The position numbers and the translations under genes were made by a program. From Plazaster borealis (Eukaryota; Echinodermata; Asteroidea; Forcipulatida; Labidiasteridae), in assembly GCA_021014325.1 (NCBI GenBank), contig CM037467.1, forward strand, positions 744,001 to 808,000: a stretch of DNA of 64,000 nucleotides. The letters are read 5' to 3'. Shown in pieces: positions 11,675-23,347 of the stretch (within the stretch, counting starts at the first letter, position 1; each line of letters starts with the position of its first letter). The notes under the pieces were generated by a model. It was not told the DNA's origin, ran no database searches, and saw only the letters and a program-made list of their open reading frames with translations.

Positions 11675-12425
11675 CAGTATTGCTGTTTATCAGGATGACA
11701 ATATTCTTTACAAAAACTGTCTTCTTAAAGAGTTGTTTACAGTTGTTGTCATCTAGTTCCCAAGCTGGTCATCTTCCCTTGAAATTAAATGTTTTTTAAA
11801 TCAAGGGCGTCTTCAAGACATTTGGCATAAAAACTTCCACGCACGTCCGATTTCCCAATACTAAGCAACACGCAGATCAAAATGGTAATGTCAGACAACT
11901 AGAAAATAAATAATATGAGGTAAAAAGGTTGTTATGTCGCACCGCGTAGCCGAACCACTCCAAATATAGCTGATGTATTCATCGCACGGCTCTCATTGTT
12001 TGCAGCTTGTGCCGAATCAGTTGACTTTACATTAAAGTGGAAATTAAAAAAAATCGTTTTATTGTTACTGAACTTCTTCTTCGTGGGAGAAATTTCTCTT
12101 TTAGAGCGAACTTTTTTTCATCTGTCAAGTGTTCAGGGATGACAATAACATCACAAAACAAACCCTTATACAATTCACAGTTTCGGAAAAACGGCAAATG
12201 ACGTACACTTTATGTCATCCTTACAAAAATAGACATAAAAACAAATTTCAAATTTTGCCTGATAGCATCGATTATCATGTATAGGCCTAATCGTTTTCCC
12301 GTCGGATCAAGTCAAACGGAAATGTTTTCGGCAGCTTTGTACTTATGCCAACATCACGATACGTGATATCGATTATACATTGTGAATTTATAGATTGTTA
12401 GGAGCAAAGGAGATGCCTCCAGCTA
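11675..12425. other. No gene recognised
   Basis: Unique-looking AT-rich spacer; nothing identifiable. Confidence 0.35.
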
Positions 12426-12605
12426 TTCGCAAGAGACGGCTACGGCTATAAGCCGGAGACGGCTACGCAAGCCAGACTACGGCTATAACTACGGCTATAA
12501 CCAGGCTACAGCTTTAAGCCAGGCTACGGCTATAAGCCATATACGGCTACGGCTATACGCCAGGCTACGGCTCTAAGCCAGGCTACGGCTATAAGCCAGA
12601 GACGG
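12426..12605. repeat. GGCTACGGCTATAAGCC minisatellite
   Basis: About nine to ten imperfect units of 14-20 bp built from GGCTACGGCT and ATAAGCCA. Units vary in length, with GAGACGGCTACG variants at both edges. The GGCTACGGCT core also forms the inner part of the foldback element at 24777-24911. Confidence 0.85.
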
Positions 12606-12634
12606 ATACGACTGCTCCACACAGATGTATTTTT

Positions 12635-12780
12635 GAGAATGTGTGTGCTTAGTGGTGTGTGTGTGTTCAAACGTGTGCCCTAGATTGCGGTGGTCGTGGG
12701 TTTGAGTCCCACCAGAGCAGCCGGTGGTTTTTGTTCTCACATGACTAGCAAAGCACCGAGTATGCTTATCACACATCGGT
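12635..12780 (+). mobile_element. tRNA-like SINE remnant
   Basis: A box B-like GGGTTTGAGTCCC (12698-12710) is followed by CACCAGAGCAGC. A degenerate box A-like GCTTAGTGG lies about 50 bp upstream, interrupted by a GT-rich stretch. It is too degenerate for a working tRNA. Confidence 0.4.
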
Positions 12781-12974
12781 TTAAGGGTAAAACCATCATT
12801 TTTATTTTGTGGACGTCAAATAAAGACAGTGAACATAATTATCATGTCTCATCGTAGAAGTAACCATACCCGATTGAAACACGTTTTCTTTAAATTAACG
12901 GTTTTGTGTTTGTTTTACCCACACGCCGATTTGTGTTTAGAACTGCATGCTCTGTTACTTTTCATAGTTCTGTG

Positions 12975-13085
12975 AAAAGAAATGCACATGCACCGTACTC
13001 GGGTGGGATTCGAACTCACAACCTTTTATTTGCCATATTAGAGCAAATGTCTAGATCAGATGACACTCTAGAGCATTAACGTTAA
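12975..13085 (-). mobile_element. tRNA-like SINE remnant
   Basis: On the minus strand GTTCGAATCCC (13005-13015) is an intact box B followed by ACCCGAGTACGGTGCATGTG. A box A is not convincing. The pattern is that of a decayed SINE, not a tRNA gene. Confidence 0.45.
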
Positions 13086-14367
13086 GTTAAAAACCACTTG
13101 CTGAAAATGTATCATGTACTGTTCTTGAGTCAGAGTTAATTGGATTCGGTTTGTGTGACAGGTGCATCTCAGCATGCCATAGTTTGTCTTATTTGTTTTG
13201 GGTCTGAATAAGAACTGTATTGAGGACAAACAACAACAAATCTACTCTGAACATACCAAAGGCGTACTACCCCTTTAACATTTTTGAAAATGGAGGAGGT
13301 ATTTGTGTGCGTAACACATTCTCAGGGCATCCACAACAATCAAGGTAACAGTATGTCAAGTTTATTTCCTTAAGAGCAAACACCAAGACCGCCATGCCGT
13401 ACCGTCGCGACGTTCCCCGGTAGACATTTCTCTGTTTGCTGACGCATTCCGAGCCGTCCTTTTTTGTGAAAATGTTGAGTGCTCGATCAACGCGAGTCCT
13501 GGGGAAACCAACCTTTCAACCAAACCCACTAATGGGAACTGACTTCACGCAGATTCTTTTATTGATTTTTTTAAAGTTGGGAAAAAGGCACCTTCTTGTC
13601 GTGATCTATTTATTATGCAAGAAGTAGTCCTGAATATTTCAGCTATTCAACGTCGGTTCAGCAACAGTTTCAGATTATACGCAATTAATTATTTCCACTA
13701 CTCACTGAGATGTTGTCACCATCTCAAGTGGACCAAAACAATCGAATTACTGGTGACGAGTCTAAGGGCGTCAAAAGCCTGCCCTAACGAGAGAAATAAC
13801 AGGTTTAATATAACTACGGTTGACTGCACGCCTTTCTTTCCAATAAACTTCAATTATTTAATTAAATTCTCAGTAGTTCGGCTTTGTTTTTACTTCTTTT
13901 GGGATGACGTTTGTATCACGGATCATTGTTTCATCCAGTGGAACGCATAACGCATCGCTATCATTCTGCATTTAATCTCTCACATTTGGGGAAAATCACT
14001 CATTGTTCGTGAACAATTCTGGACTTTTGTTTTTACAATTGAATACGAAGAGATGAGCTCCTCAACTTGGATGTGTTTGCTTAGGGACACACGGGTAGCA
14101 TTTGGAGTTATTTATGAGGGGACATTACTCACATTTAAACGGGATGTGCAGATGCTCTTTCCTATACCCGCCTGGAGCTCACTGAATAATAACTAATAAT
14201 CAATAGTGCACTGAGTGTTATTCAAGTACGTACTGAATTACTCCTAGATCAAAGGTTGTCATTGAAAAATTAAAGTTTGAAGGTAATGGAAGCTATACAG
14301 TATAGCACCGGGAAACTGGCAGTATGAGTAGATTATATAATGGAATATGACCCAGTAAAGTTAGTTT
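13086..14367. other. No gene recognised
   Basis: A plus-strand frame at 13615-13950 is open for 111 residues but is rich in Phe, Tyr and Asn codons as expected of AT-rich noncoding DNA, begins without context and matches nothing known to me. Confidence 0.35.
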
Positions 14368-14528
14368 GATATTGAACATCGGACATTCACATCGGTTTGT
14401 ACAGCGAATGTCCAGTTTGCTATTTCGATATTGGACATTGGACATTCACATGGGTTTGTACAGTGAATGTCTATTTGTATTTTGATATTGGGCATTTGAC
14501 ATTCATAGAGGTTTGTACAGCGAATGCG
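14368..14528. repeat. Three-copy tandem repeat, 57-59 bp units
   Basis: Units start at 14368, 14427 and 14484 with GATATTG and share GACATTCAC, GGTTTGTACAG and GAATG. The third copy is truncated. Divergence between units is moderate. Confidence 0.85.
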
Positions 14529-14574
14529 TACTTTCACAACATTAGCAGGACTCCACAAATCTGATCCGTAAGGT

Positions 14575-15265
14575 TGTGTGCGTGGGGGATGTCTATCCAT
14601 TCAAACCAAGGACTTTAACCAAATGGATCCGGGTGTTCCGACAGAGTGAGGACGTCCTCGCTTCGCTTTCGTGTATAAAACCAATGGGGACGTCTCTAAC
14701 CAAAACTAAGTCCAAACAATGGGAGAACAAAGAGAAGTTCTCCATTTACTGGATTAACAAACATGTGTGTGTTTGGGTATGTCTACTACTCAAACCCAGG
14801 ACTTTAACAAAAGGGATCCGGTAACTTAAAGGCATCGTACACGTTTGGTAATTGGAACCCACTGTTTGTTTCAATCCGATATAGTTGTATATATATACCA
14901 TAAAACTAACCTGTGACAATTTCAGTTCAAAAGGTGGTAGCGTTTTTGAGATATTGCCGAAAACTTTGAACGGTTATGTCCACGCAGGAAGAATAATCTG
15001 CATTGGAATACACACTTTGTTTTGGGGGATAAAAAGTGATATATTTTAAAACCGCAGTACTTCGAAGTGAACAGTTTCTCAAAATGCATTATACAATCCA
15101 AAGCTGCTGTACTTCTTACCAAGTAAGTTTTGATTGCCATTAATTATCAGAGTCATTACCAAACGTGTACGATGCCTTTAAATGACAAACCCGGAGAAAG
15201 TCCTCGCTTTGCTTTCTTGTTCAAAACCAAAGGGGACTTCGCTAAATGAAACTAAGAAGTAAAAA
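14575..15265 (+). repeat. Tandem duplication interrupted by a transposon
   Basis: Unit 1 (14575-14735) and unit 2 (14763-15265) match in order: ATGTCTA..TCAAACC, AGGACTTTAAC, GGATCCGG, then GTCCTCGCTT.GCTTTC, AAAACCAA.GGGGAC and AAACTAAG. Unit 2 is split between GGATCCGG and GTCCTCGC by the type B element at 14826-15181. Unit 1 has no insert, so it preserves the empty-site arrangement. Confidence 0.8.
14826..15181 (+). mobile_element. TTAA miniature transposon, type B (inside duplicated unit)
   Basis: 356 bp, TTAA at 14826-14829 and 15178-15181, with matching ends AGGCATCGTACACGTTTGG on both sides when the right one is inverted. These are the best-preserved type B termini in the window. The central palindrome has been lost. 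Its host site is known from the neighbouring unit, which lacks it. Confidence 0.92.
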
Positions 15266-16841
15266 GCACGGAAGAAACCACAAGCCACCATAAAAAAACA
15301 TTTCAGTGCTTTAAAAAACGTTCGCTGTTTGAAAAGCTTGTACAAGGAAAATGTTTGCCTAAGTAATCTGTGGAAGGAGCTTTGTCTTGAATCTTAATTT
15401 TAAGTTAAATATCTTTCAACAGTTGGAGTTTGCTTTTGCAAAAGCCTGGTTCAAATAAAATCCCCGAGTAATTATTATTTAAATAATTCTCAACTACAGT
15501 ATACAGCAGTTTGAGTTTTAATTTACGCCAAGCCATATGTTATTCTGTACTTCCTTAAAAAGTGTTGATTTTTCCCCCTCAGTGGTAGTCCTTGGACGTG
15601 TATTTTTTCGAGGTTGAATTTCTGTCATGGATGTACGGTCACTCTCTGTCTCTTGAATTGCCCGTCACCAATCAAGAAAGTGTAACTGGTCCTAAAGGAA
15701 TACCAGAGTGAGGAAGGAGGCAGCCATTTGGCACGGACACCTCTGACAATGTTTTAATACCAAGAGCGCTGTTACAACTCCATGGGGCACGACTGTATGC
15801 AAATATTTTATTCAGTGAGGTTTACAAATTAAAGTTGGGTGAAACTTTTGTCCAGGTTGAGGTTCAAGTGGGTTCATTTGACTTTAGTCGTCAATTGGTT
15901 CTCAGATGGTGGCTTTTAGTAGATTAAAAATAAATATATATCAGTTCCTCAATAGAAGGTACCGGGCCAACCTCATTCTCAGTGGTGTACGATCTCGCCG
16001 TGCCATTTTGTTTTTCTTTCCCAAAATGCCTTGCTTGATAACGATGCCTTGTAACGATTTAATGACGAGAGGTATTGATACGGCGCGCTGCCATGCCAGT
16101 GGTAGCGAGGCTGGTGTACCGGGCGTTCAGACTAGTCCCTGGTAACCGTTATTGTTCGTTCTCAATCAAGTAGATGACCCTCGGTAATGCCGATTGTGCT
16201 CACAGAATACCAACTGATACCTGTCTATGGAGCCCCCTCAATAGTTATGTCTAACACGAGGTGGGAATGACGAGAAGTCAAAATTGGTGGTGTTGCATGA
16301 GTATGTAACACATGACGTTATAAGTCTGAAATAGAAAAATAATAAGAAACATTGATACTTTTTGGCTTGAATTGTGTAAAAAACATGTTAGAACTATTAC
16401 ACTATTAGAACCCAGCCCATGTGCGGTTTTACTTAATAGTAGTTTTTGTTTTGTTTTTAAGAAAAACACTCTTGTCTTGTATTTTTTTTTAAAGCTCTGT
16501 GGACATTAAAAGTGTGCTGCAGACAGTGTTTCTAGACAGAGTGACTGCACATTCATTACGGTTTACTATTACAAATTCCTCACGTGTGTTTTTGTACATG
16601 AAGTGTAGTGTATAGACACATTATATCGCAAGGTGTGTAAGACATGTTTCAGGCTCCGTAACCCAAGATTAAATATTTCGCCTTACGATGGGCAGAATTT
16701 AATTCTTCCTATTAATGGATTCTCTTTGTGTGAAATGGACGTGAGGTGCATTAGAATGACCTTCTGTATAATTAATTTCCAGCGATATGCAGACACATTG
16801 TGGGAGTTTTCATGAGGTGTCTGGACACCAGCATGAGATCT
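15266..16841. other. No gene recognised
   Basis: Nothing identifiable. A less AT-rich patch at about 15960-16140 has an open frame but no splice context. Confidence 0.35.
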
Positions 16842-17071
16842 TTAAAGGGATTGTATACGTTTGGTAATTGGAACCCACTGTTTCTTTCAATCATATTCAG
16901 TTGTAGATATATACCATAAAATTAACCTGTGCAAATTTCATTTCAAAAGGTGGTAGTGTTTTTGAGGCATTGCCGAAAATCTGGAGCAGTTATGTCCACG
17001 CAGGAAGAATAATCAGTAATTGGAATACACAATCTGAGAAACGTTCTGCAGTAACGCTTCTCAGATTCAAT
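16842..17071 (+). mobile_element. TTAA miniature transposon, type B, 3'-truncated
   Basis: Left end TTAAAGGGATTGTATACG and the type B left half are intact, as is the central palindrome CTGAGAAACGTTCTGCAGTAACGCTTCTCAG in split form (arms at about 17034 and 17059). The sequence departs from the family after CAGATTCAA, so the right half is missing. Confidence 0.85.
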
Positions 17072-19411
17072 TTAAGACAGAACTTGCAATGATTGGAAAC
17101 AACCTGTAGTGCTGCCAATAGAAAACACTTCAATTTGTTCTCTCCACTGAGAAAACTGAGCCGTCATTTTAGAATTATTTGTAATATTTGTTTAGTTCTT
17201 AAGACAATATAACGCCATGATATCATCAGAGGCCTTCCCAAGGAAGTGTCGATGTATTTTTTAAATGTGATCCAAACAGAGTGTGCCCTCCTAGACCCCG
17301 CTCTCGATGAAGTTGAAAATTGATCGATTGATCAATATCGATTGATCAATATTGCTGATTGACTGGTTGACTATTTGCTCATTTTACTGGAGGCCATAGG
17401 TCTGATCCAGCTTCCCTTAAGCAATAGATATGATATCTTTTTTTTTTCCAAGAAACATAACATCAATACGGAATAAAAAAATAATAAATAGGCTAGATTA
17501 CCCTTATGGGAGTATTGAATCCAGAAAATGTAAATAACTTGTTTGCGGCCCATCCTGAATAAGAACCGAGTATACAATTAAGCAAAAATAATGAACTAGC
17601 CATCCACTTAGTTCTTCTGCTTTTGTTACTCCCTCTGGTAAACTGACTGACCACTGCACTATGTCGACGAACCCTGGATTGCCCAGATGGAGATTGAAGT
17701 AGACTTGCTCTTAGTCAAGTTTAATTATTACTTGGCAGCAGTACCGGTACTCAGGGTATCGTGTTTCAAATCGAATTCTTTAGCACTTGGTTGTCATTGA
17801 CGAGTTTAATTTCACCCTCGGGGCGTGACCTTCAATGTGGTAATTAGTGAACTGGAGTAACCCTCCAACCATAAGGAATATCTTTAGAACTGAAAGGACT
17901 GGACGAGTTCATTAAGCTCCAACGACTGAACGAGTCTAGCCTCTAGACAACTAGCAAAATAATATCCGTGGGCAGAAGGAAATATTTGCCTCGACCCCAT
18001 TCCTTGAGGGAACAACCTATCATTAGCTGATGAATTGGGTAAGAATAAAATCATAGCGAACCAAATTTTAGATGTACTATCTTAAATTGAATCAATTTAA
18101 AATTTGCTGCGTCTATGGAGCTTCGAGAGTCTTGCGGGACAGTTTTATTGATTTCGTTAAGACGCAGAAGTGTCTCGATGAAGACTTACATCAAAACATT
18201 ATGTCCTTTAGTTTCTTCATTTCGAAGAAAATACCTTTTAGTTTGATCTTTGAAGATCTAAATTGATATTAATGGTCGTCCTTTAGGAACTGTGATGCAG
18301 TTCTTGGATTTCTAGCATCTATTTATCATTTCTATGTAACATGAATTATATCAACACATCTAACGATTACTATGTTTAAGTGGGAGTGTAGCTTAGAATC
18401 ATATAAACAAAATCTGTTTGGGAATTTAAAATAGCTAAATTATTTTGTTAAACTAAATTAAAAAGGTGAGGTATGGACCTTTTGTCAGGGACGTTCGGCT
18501 TAGAAAACAGTCCAATTTGGAATAAAAATTACAAAATAATATCAGCCAATTGTACTAAAACCTTGAGGTATTTAAATATGCGAGGTTTCCTGTGTGTGAT
18601 AAATGCTAATTGCAAGATTCGTGAGCGTAATTTAGTCGACTCGGAAGAGGGCGCTATGACACTCAGCCGCGATTTCCAGTTGGGCGATTTCCTACATGTT
18701 TGACACTGTGTGCTTGTGATAAGAAAGAACGGGAAACGATAAAGTATATTTGTTATCAAAATGAGAATGTGGAGTTAAAAGAAAAGCAAAGAGTTACAGA
18801 AAGACAGACAGACAAACAAACAATCAAACACAACGTCGAGAGGCTTTCTCTGTGGAGAAATTGAATAAAATGTTTTAATAAAAACAACTTTAAGGGAAAG
18901 TTGAAGATTCAGACGATTGATAATTTCGACTTGTTTGACTGTCGTATTATTGTCTTGCTGTACGTATTTCTTTTAAAATTAATAAGCTGTCCAACAAAAG
19001 AGTCAAGGACACTTTCAAAAGACCATATTTCACCGTCCAAGAAGAGTCTTTGAATTAAACAAATGTAACATTAACTGTAGAATACAGAGCGTGGTAAATA
19101 TAGCCATCATCAGCGACGAACATCATCTTAGAAACCAATTGGGTGATGTCTTGTAATGTAAAGGAGTAATCCAAGACGCGGTTACAATGGGATTTGTTGG
19201 AATTATGGGATGAAGTAAGACTTCGGTCAATTCGGCTTGGCGCTCAGAAGTATCATTTGTATATAATGAGAGAAACAGGTTTGATGTGAGTGCATTGACA
19301 TTCTATGTTTACAACTTATTACAGATACGAATTGGGGGAAGGTCGGTCTTGTGTTGTACTTGAGTTTACCATGGAATTTTTTTTTCTTTCAGAGAGTGCT
19401 GGGTTTTCGAT
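17072..19411. other. No gene recognised
   Basis: Contains a short self-complementary tandem at 17320-17352 (two copies of ATCGATTGATCAATAT). Otherwise unique-looking, with only short, unrecognised open frames. Confidence 0.35.
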
Positions 19412-20095
19412 TTAGTGTTCTTGGTTCTCTACCGATTTGGGGTTGTTCTGGGCTCGATGGTCGAGGTTCTGGGCTCGATGTTCTTGGTTCTGGGTTCGAT
19501 GGTCTTGGTTCTTGTCTCGATATTCTTGGTTCTGGGCTCGATGGTCTTGGTTTTGGGTTCGATGGTCTTGGTTCTGGGTTCGATGGTCTTGGTTCTTGGT
19601 CTTGGTTCTTGGCTTGATGTTCTTGGTTCTGGGCTCGATAGTCTTGGTTCTGGGCTCGATGGTCTTGGTTGTGGGCTCGATGTTCTTGGTTCTTGGCTCA
19701 ATGTTCTTGGTTCTGGGCTCGATGGTCTTGGTTCTGGGCTCGATGTTCTTGGTTCTTGGCTCGATATTCTTGGTTCTGGGCTCGATGGTCTTTTTTTCTG
19801 GGTTCGATGGTCTTGGTTCTTGGCTCGATGTTCTTGGTTCTTGATTTGACGGTCATGGTTCTGGGCTCGATGTTTTGGTTCTTGGCTCGATGGTCTTGGT
19901 TCGGGCCTCGATGTTCTTGGTTCTTGATTTGACGGTCATGGTTCTCAAATCTATGTTCTCATGGGCTCGATGTTCTTGAATCTGGGCTCACTCGGTTCTT
20001 GTTTGTTCATGGTTCTTAACTCTATGTTGTTGGTTCTTGGCTCGATGTTCTTGGTTATCAACTCGATGTTCTTGGCCCATGGGTAGATGTTTTGG
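19412..20095. repeat. 21-bp minisatellite, TCTTGGTTCTGGGCTCGATG type
   Basis: About 30 imperfect units of 21 bp containing GTTCTGGGCTCGATG or GTTCTTGGCTCGATG followed by GTCTTG or TTCTTG. Because the unit is a multiple of three and has no stop in most frames, open frames of 76-144 residues arise in several frames on both strands, each a seven-residue repeat (for example GSGLDGL). The coexistence of open frames in all forward phases argues against coding. The plus strand is strongly G+T rich. Units become irregular after 19850. Confidence 0.95.
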
Positions 20096-20546
20096 TTATT
20101 GATGCCTGCATGCTGGCTAACAGAATTGCTCTCCGTACTTGAACGTTGTAAAATCTTGTATTCCTAAGTTCTTGTTGAATACCCAGCAAATGTAGTTGAG
20201 AATTACATTTGTTTATTGAGTTATTGTCTACTCACACTATATTCTGAAATTCCAAGTACATCCGCATGAAAAAGAAAAACGGATTCTACACAATTGCTGT
20301 CGAATACATGTAAGACAAATTATCTGCGGTTAGAGGCAAATACATTCTCCTCTTTACTGAACTCTCGAGTACGGTAACTGGTACTTAATTTAATTTCATA
20401 TACGCTACTCTGCCGGGACAACGCACTGACCTTTGAAATTCTAACATCGGTTACTAATCGGAAACGAAATAAAAACATGAACAATCTGTGAATGCTGTAT
20501 ATTAGGTTTTTCAAAGAGATTTTAAGTGTACAAGTACTAAGATGCC
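20096..20546. other. No feature recognised
   Basis: Spacer with nothing identifiable. Confidence 0.35.
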
Positions 20547-20864
20547 TTAAAGGCATCGTACACGTTTGGTAATGACTCAGATGATTAATGGCAATAAAAA
20601 TTTACTTGGTAAGAAGTACAGCAGCTTTGGATAGTAGGCCCCTATAATGCATTTTGAGAAACTGTGGTTATGGAAAAATATATCACTTTTTATCCTTCAA
20701 AACATTTGAATCTGAGAAAGCTTCTCAGAGTGTGTATTCTAATGCAGATTATTCTTCCTGCGTGGACATTACCCCTCCAGATTTTCGGCAATATCTCAAA
20801 AACGCTACAACCTTTTGAAACGAAATGTTCACAGGTTAGTCTTATGGTTTTACGATGCCTTTAA
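20547..20864 (-). mobile_element. TTAA miniature transposon, type B, inverted
   Basis: 318 bp in reverse orientation relative to the copies at 6708 and 14826. TTAA is at 20547-20550 and 20861-20864. The centre has the near-perfect palindrome TCTGAGAAAGCTTCTCAGA (20711-20729). The far-end segment between TTATGGTTTTA and the terminus is deleted. Confidence 0.88.
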
Positions 20865-21306
20865 AGGTAGAGTCATAGATTCGTTTTTGTCATCGTGATG
20901 ATGGTTTATAGGCCATTTTATCAATGAATTTATATCAATAAAAACACAATAAGGTCACCTGTGAAAGTTCCAGCTGACTGCAGGGTCTACTTCTTGAGAA
21001 AACAGCAACAAAACTGTCACGGTAATTTCATCATGAATGTCGAATCCATATTCTCTATGATCGAATCAATCCTCGTTTAGCGAGGTGACAGCGGGTACCA
21101 ACCGCATATCTGGCCGCAGCATTCGCGAACGGACACCACGGATTGAGAAATCTGAGAAATTTGTTTGGGTAAAAAATTGTCCAAACCATATTGCTTCGAA
21201 GGGAATCTTTTTCAAAATAGTTGATACTATCAACAGCTGCAGTGCTTCTTACCCAAGTAAAATAAGTTGTTATGGTCATAAAATTCTTGGAATATTTACC
21301 AATCTA
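20861..21306. mobile_element. Degenerate relative of the TTAA elements
   Basis: Begins TTAAAGGTAGAGTC, sharing its TTAA with the end of the preceding element. Its right half keeps the type A/B landmarks in diverged form: GATACTATCAACAGCTGCAG, CTTCTTACCCAAGTAA and ATTTACCAA. The right terminus is not clear and no TTAA is evident there. It may be an older subtype. Confidence 0.4.
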
Positions 21307-22253
21307 TTACCAACTTTTGCCTGGGTCAAAACACGTTGGTTTTATGAAAGTATATTTCAATGTGATTCAATGACATTTTCAACGAATCACGGATGTTGAT
21401 ATAAGTTTCTCCACCATTTCGTCTATTCTTAAACCATGGAGTTTTTTTAACCATCGTCTGACTATAGCCTACTGTTTTCAATATAGCAACAGTAGCCTAT
21501 CCCGTCAATGTACAAGCTTTAATAAAAAACTCTATCCACTTCGAAAGCAATGTCCGCTTCGACCTTGCGCAAACATCCGCTTGTTGCTGCACGGTTTAAA
21601 CACCATGGCAACCATTTCATAGCCATACACGCCATATTGTCATCCAAGAGTTCCCTTGTGAATTTGAGACGTCACAATTGACAATATGGGGATTCCAAAA
21701 TGTCCCTTGAGACATTTCTTGACAACCGGAAGAGGGATCTTAATAATATTTCCAAACTAACTGATATTTCACCCTCGGCTTAAATTGGTTATTATTTGGT
21801 CTCTCTTTTGATTGACACGAGATGATATTTTCTTTAGGGTAGTATTTTCGACGTTTTGTCCCAGTATCAATTGGTCATGTCATTGTTGTTTTCACCAAGA
21901 TCTGATTGCGTGTAATTCTAGCCTTAGGAAAACCCATATTATTTGTTATATTTGTATTTATATATAATACTTTTCTAAATATATATATTGTCATGAATGC
22001 ATTTAGGGGTTAATCATTTTTTTTAATGACAAATTTTGTATTGATTTTAGGAAGCAAACTTATCTAATTTTACTCTATACTAGATAAACAAATCAAATCA
22101 GACGGAATACTTCCAAAATTTTCTTGAAACAAGGAACTAAATTTCATCATTAAAAAAAGAAAAGATTAACTTTCAAGGACTAATTTTGTTGTGTCTGTTT
22201 TTCTTTGTTTTGTTTTGTTTTTGGTTTTTATGGATATGTGCGCATTACAAGTC

Positions 22254-22292
<39 letters not shown>

Positions 22293-23200
22293 AACTATTA
22301 TGCTCGTCGTTTTGTTTCATACTAAGTTTAGTGCGCTTTATGTGTTGCCTTGATGACCAAAAAAAAACAAGTTGGGGCTAGGAGTAAAAACTAAAAAAGC
22401 AAATTTGTTAATTAAATATAAAGAAAAGGGAAAAAAGACAGGAGATTAAAAGACATAATTCTCTGGTTGAGTAAAAGCAATTTCACACCGGTGTGACTTT
22501 TACAAAAATTCAAAGTCGTCTCAGGTGATTTGTGAATGTAACTACCGAACACTGTAAATTCACCCCAGCCGCATAATTTGTTCATCATTATTGCGTCAAT
22601 ACACTAAAACTACACACCCGTGAAATAGGAAACCATTCTTATTCATTGAATCAATGCAAGGAATATATTTCAAGACATAGTCTTCAACTGCTTGATGCGT
22701 GACTCGTAGAAATTGCCCGTTAGAAGTGAAACAAAATGACCAAGTACTACCGTTGGTGGAGCTATTCGCCAAATGCCATGTTCCTAGAGGTGCACCACCT
22801 AAGCTCCCCATAGCAACCAATGCTAAATGCTAAATATTCAAAATACTCAACAAATATTTAAAAGTCTCTCAGCCTCCTGAAAACAAACCAAATTTATTTT
22901 TATTTTCAATTATTGCTTGGTTAGCCGTTTGGCTATTGAGCTAGGTGCATCCAAAATAAAAAACACAAACGACTAAACTGGCCAGACTCGATTTGGAAAA
23001 AATATCCTACACCTTTTAGCAACGTCGGGCCATTTTAATGGGCTACCGTACCCAAAAGGCTCCAGGTTGAAAGTAAACAACCCCAACAGTAGTACAATAA
23101 AGGACCATTTTGTTTCAACATTCAAGCCATGACCTTAACTTTTTTGATTTACAGAAATAGTTGTGGGTTTGCATTTTATTAATGAGGCTCCGCGCATGAG
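21307..23200. other. No gene recognised
   Basis: AT-rich. Contains the TTA microsatellite and a 14-bp palindrome TCACACCGGTGTGA near 22485. A minus-strand open frame at 22596-22820 is not recognised. Confidence 0.35.
22254..22289. repeat. (TTA)n microsatellite
   Basis: About twelve uninterrupted TTA units. Confidence 0.95.
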
Positions 23201-23347
23201 TTTCTCTCTATTTAGTGTGGTGCATTTCTAGACGTATAGTCTGGGGACGCAAAAGCCGCTTGCATGTATTGGCTGTGGCTTGAATGAATTTCTCTCTATT
23301 TAGTGTGGTGCATTTCTAGACGTATAGTCTCTATATTTCTAGACGTA
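23201..23347. repeat. 42-bp exact direct repeat plus a third partial copy
   Basis: Positions 23201-23242 and 23289-23330 are identical (from TTTCTCTCTATTTAG to ACGTATAGTCT) with a 46-bp spacer. A third fragment, ATTTCTAGACGTAT, follows at 23333. The identity suggests a recent local duplication. Confidence 0.9.

Noticed and set aside
13615..13950. 111-residue plus-strand frame
   Set aside because: Same reasons; near the length expected by chance in 64 kb of AT-rich DNA.
19415..19849. 144-residue repeat protein frame
   Set aside because: The 21-bp minisatellite is open in all forward phases and one reverse phase at once; no frame is preferred and there is no gene context.
22596..22820. Minus-strand frame MVAMGSLGGAPLGTWHLANS...
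   Set aside because: Composition is reasonable, but there is no family match, no splice sites that define an exon and no neighbours; kept only as a note.
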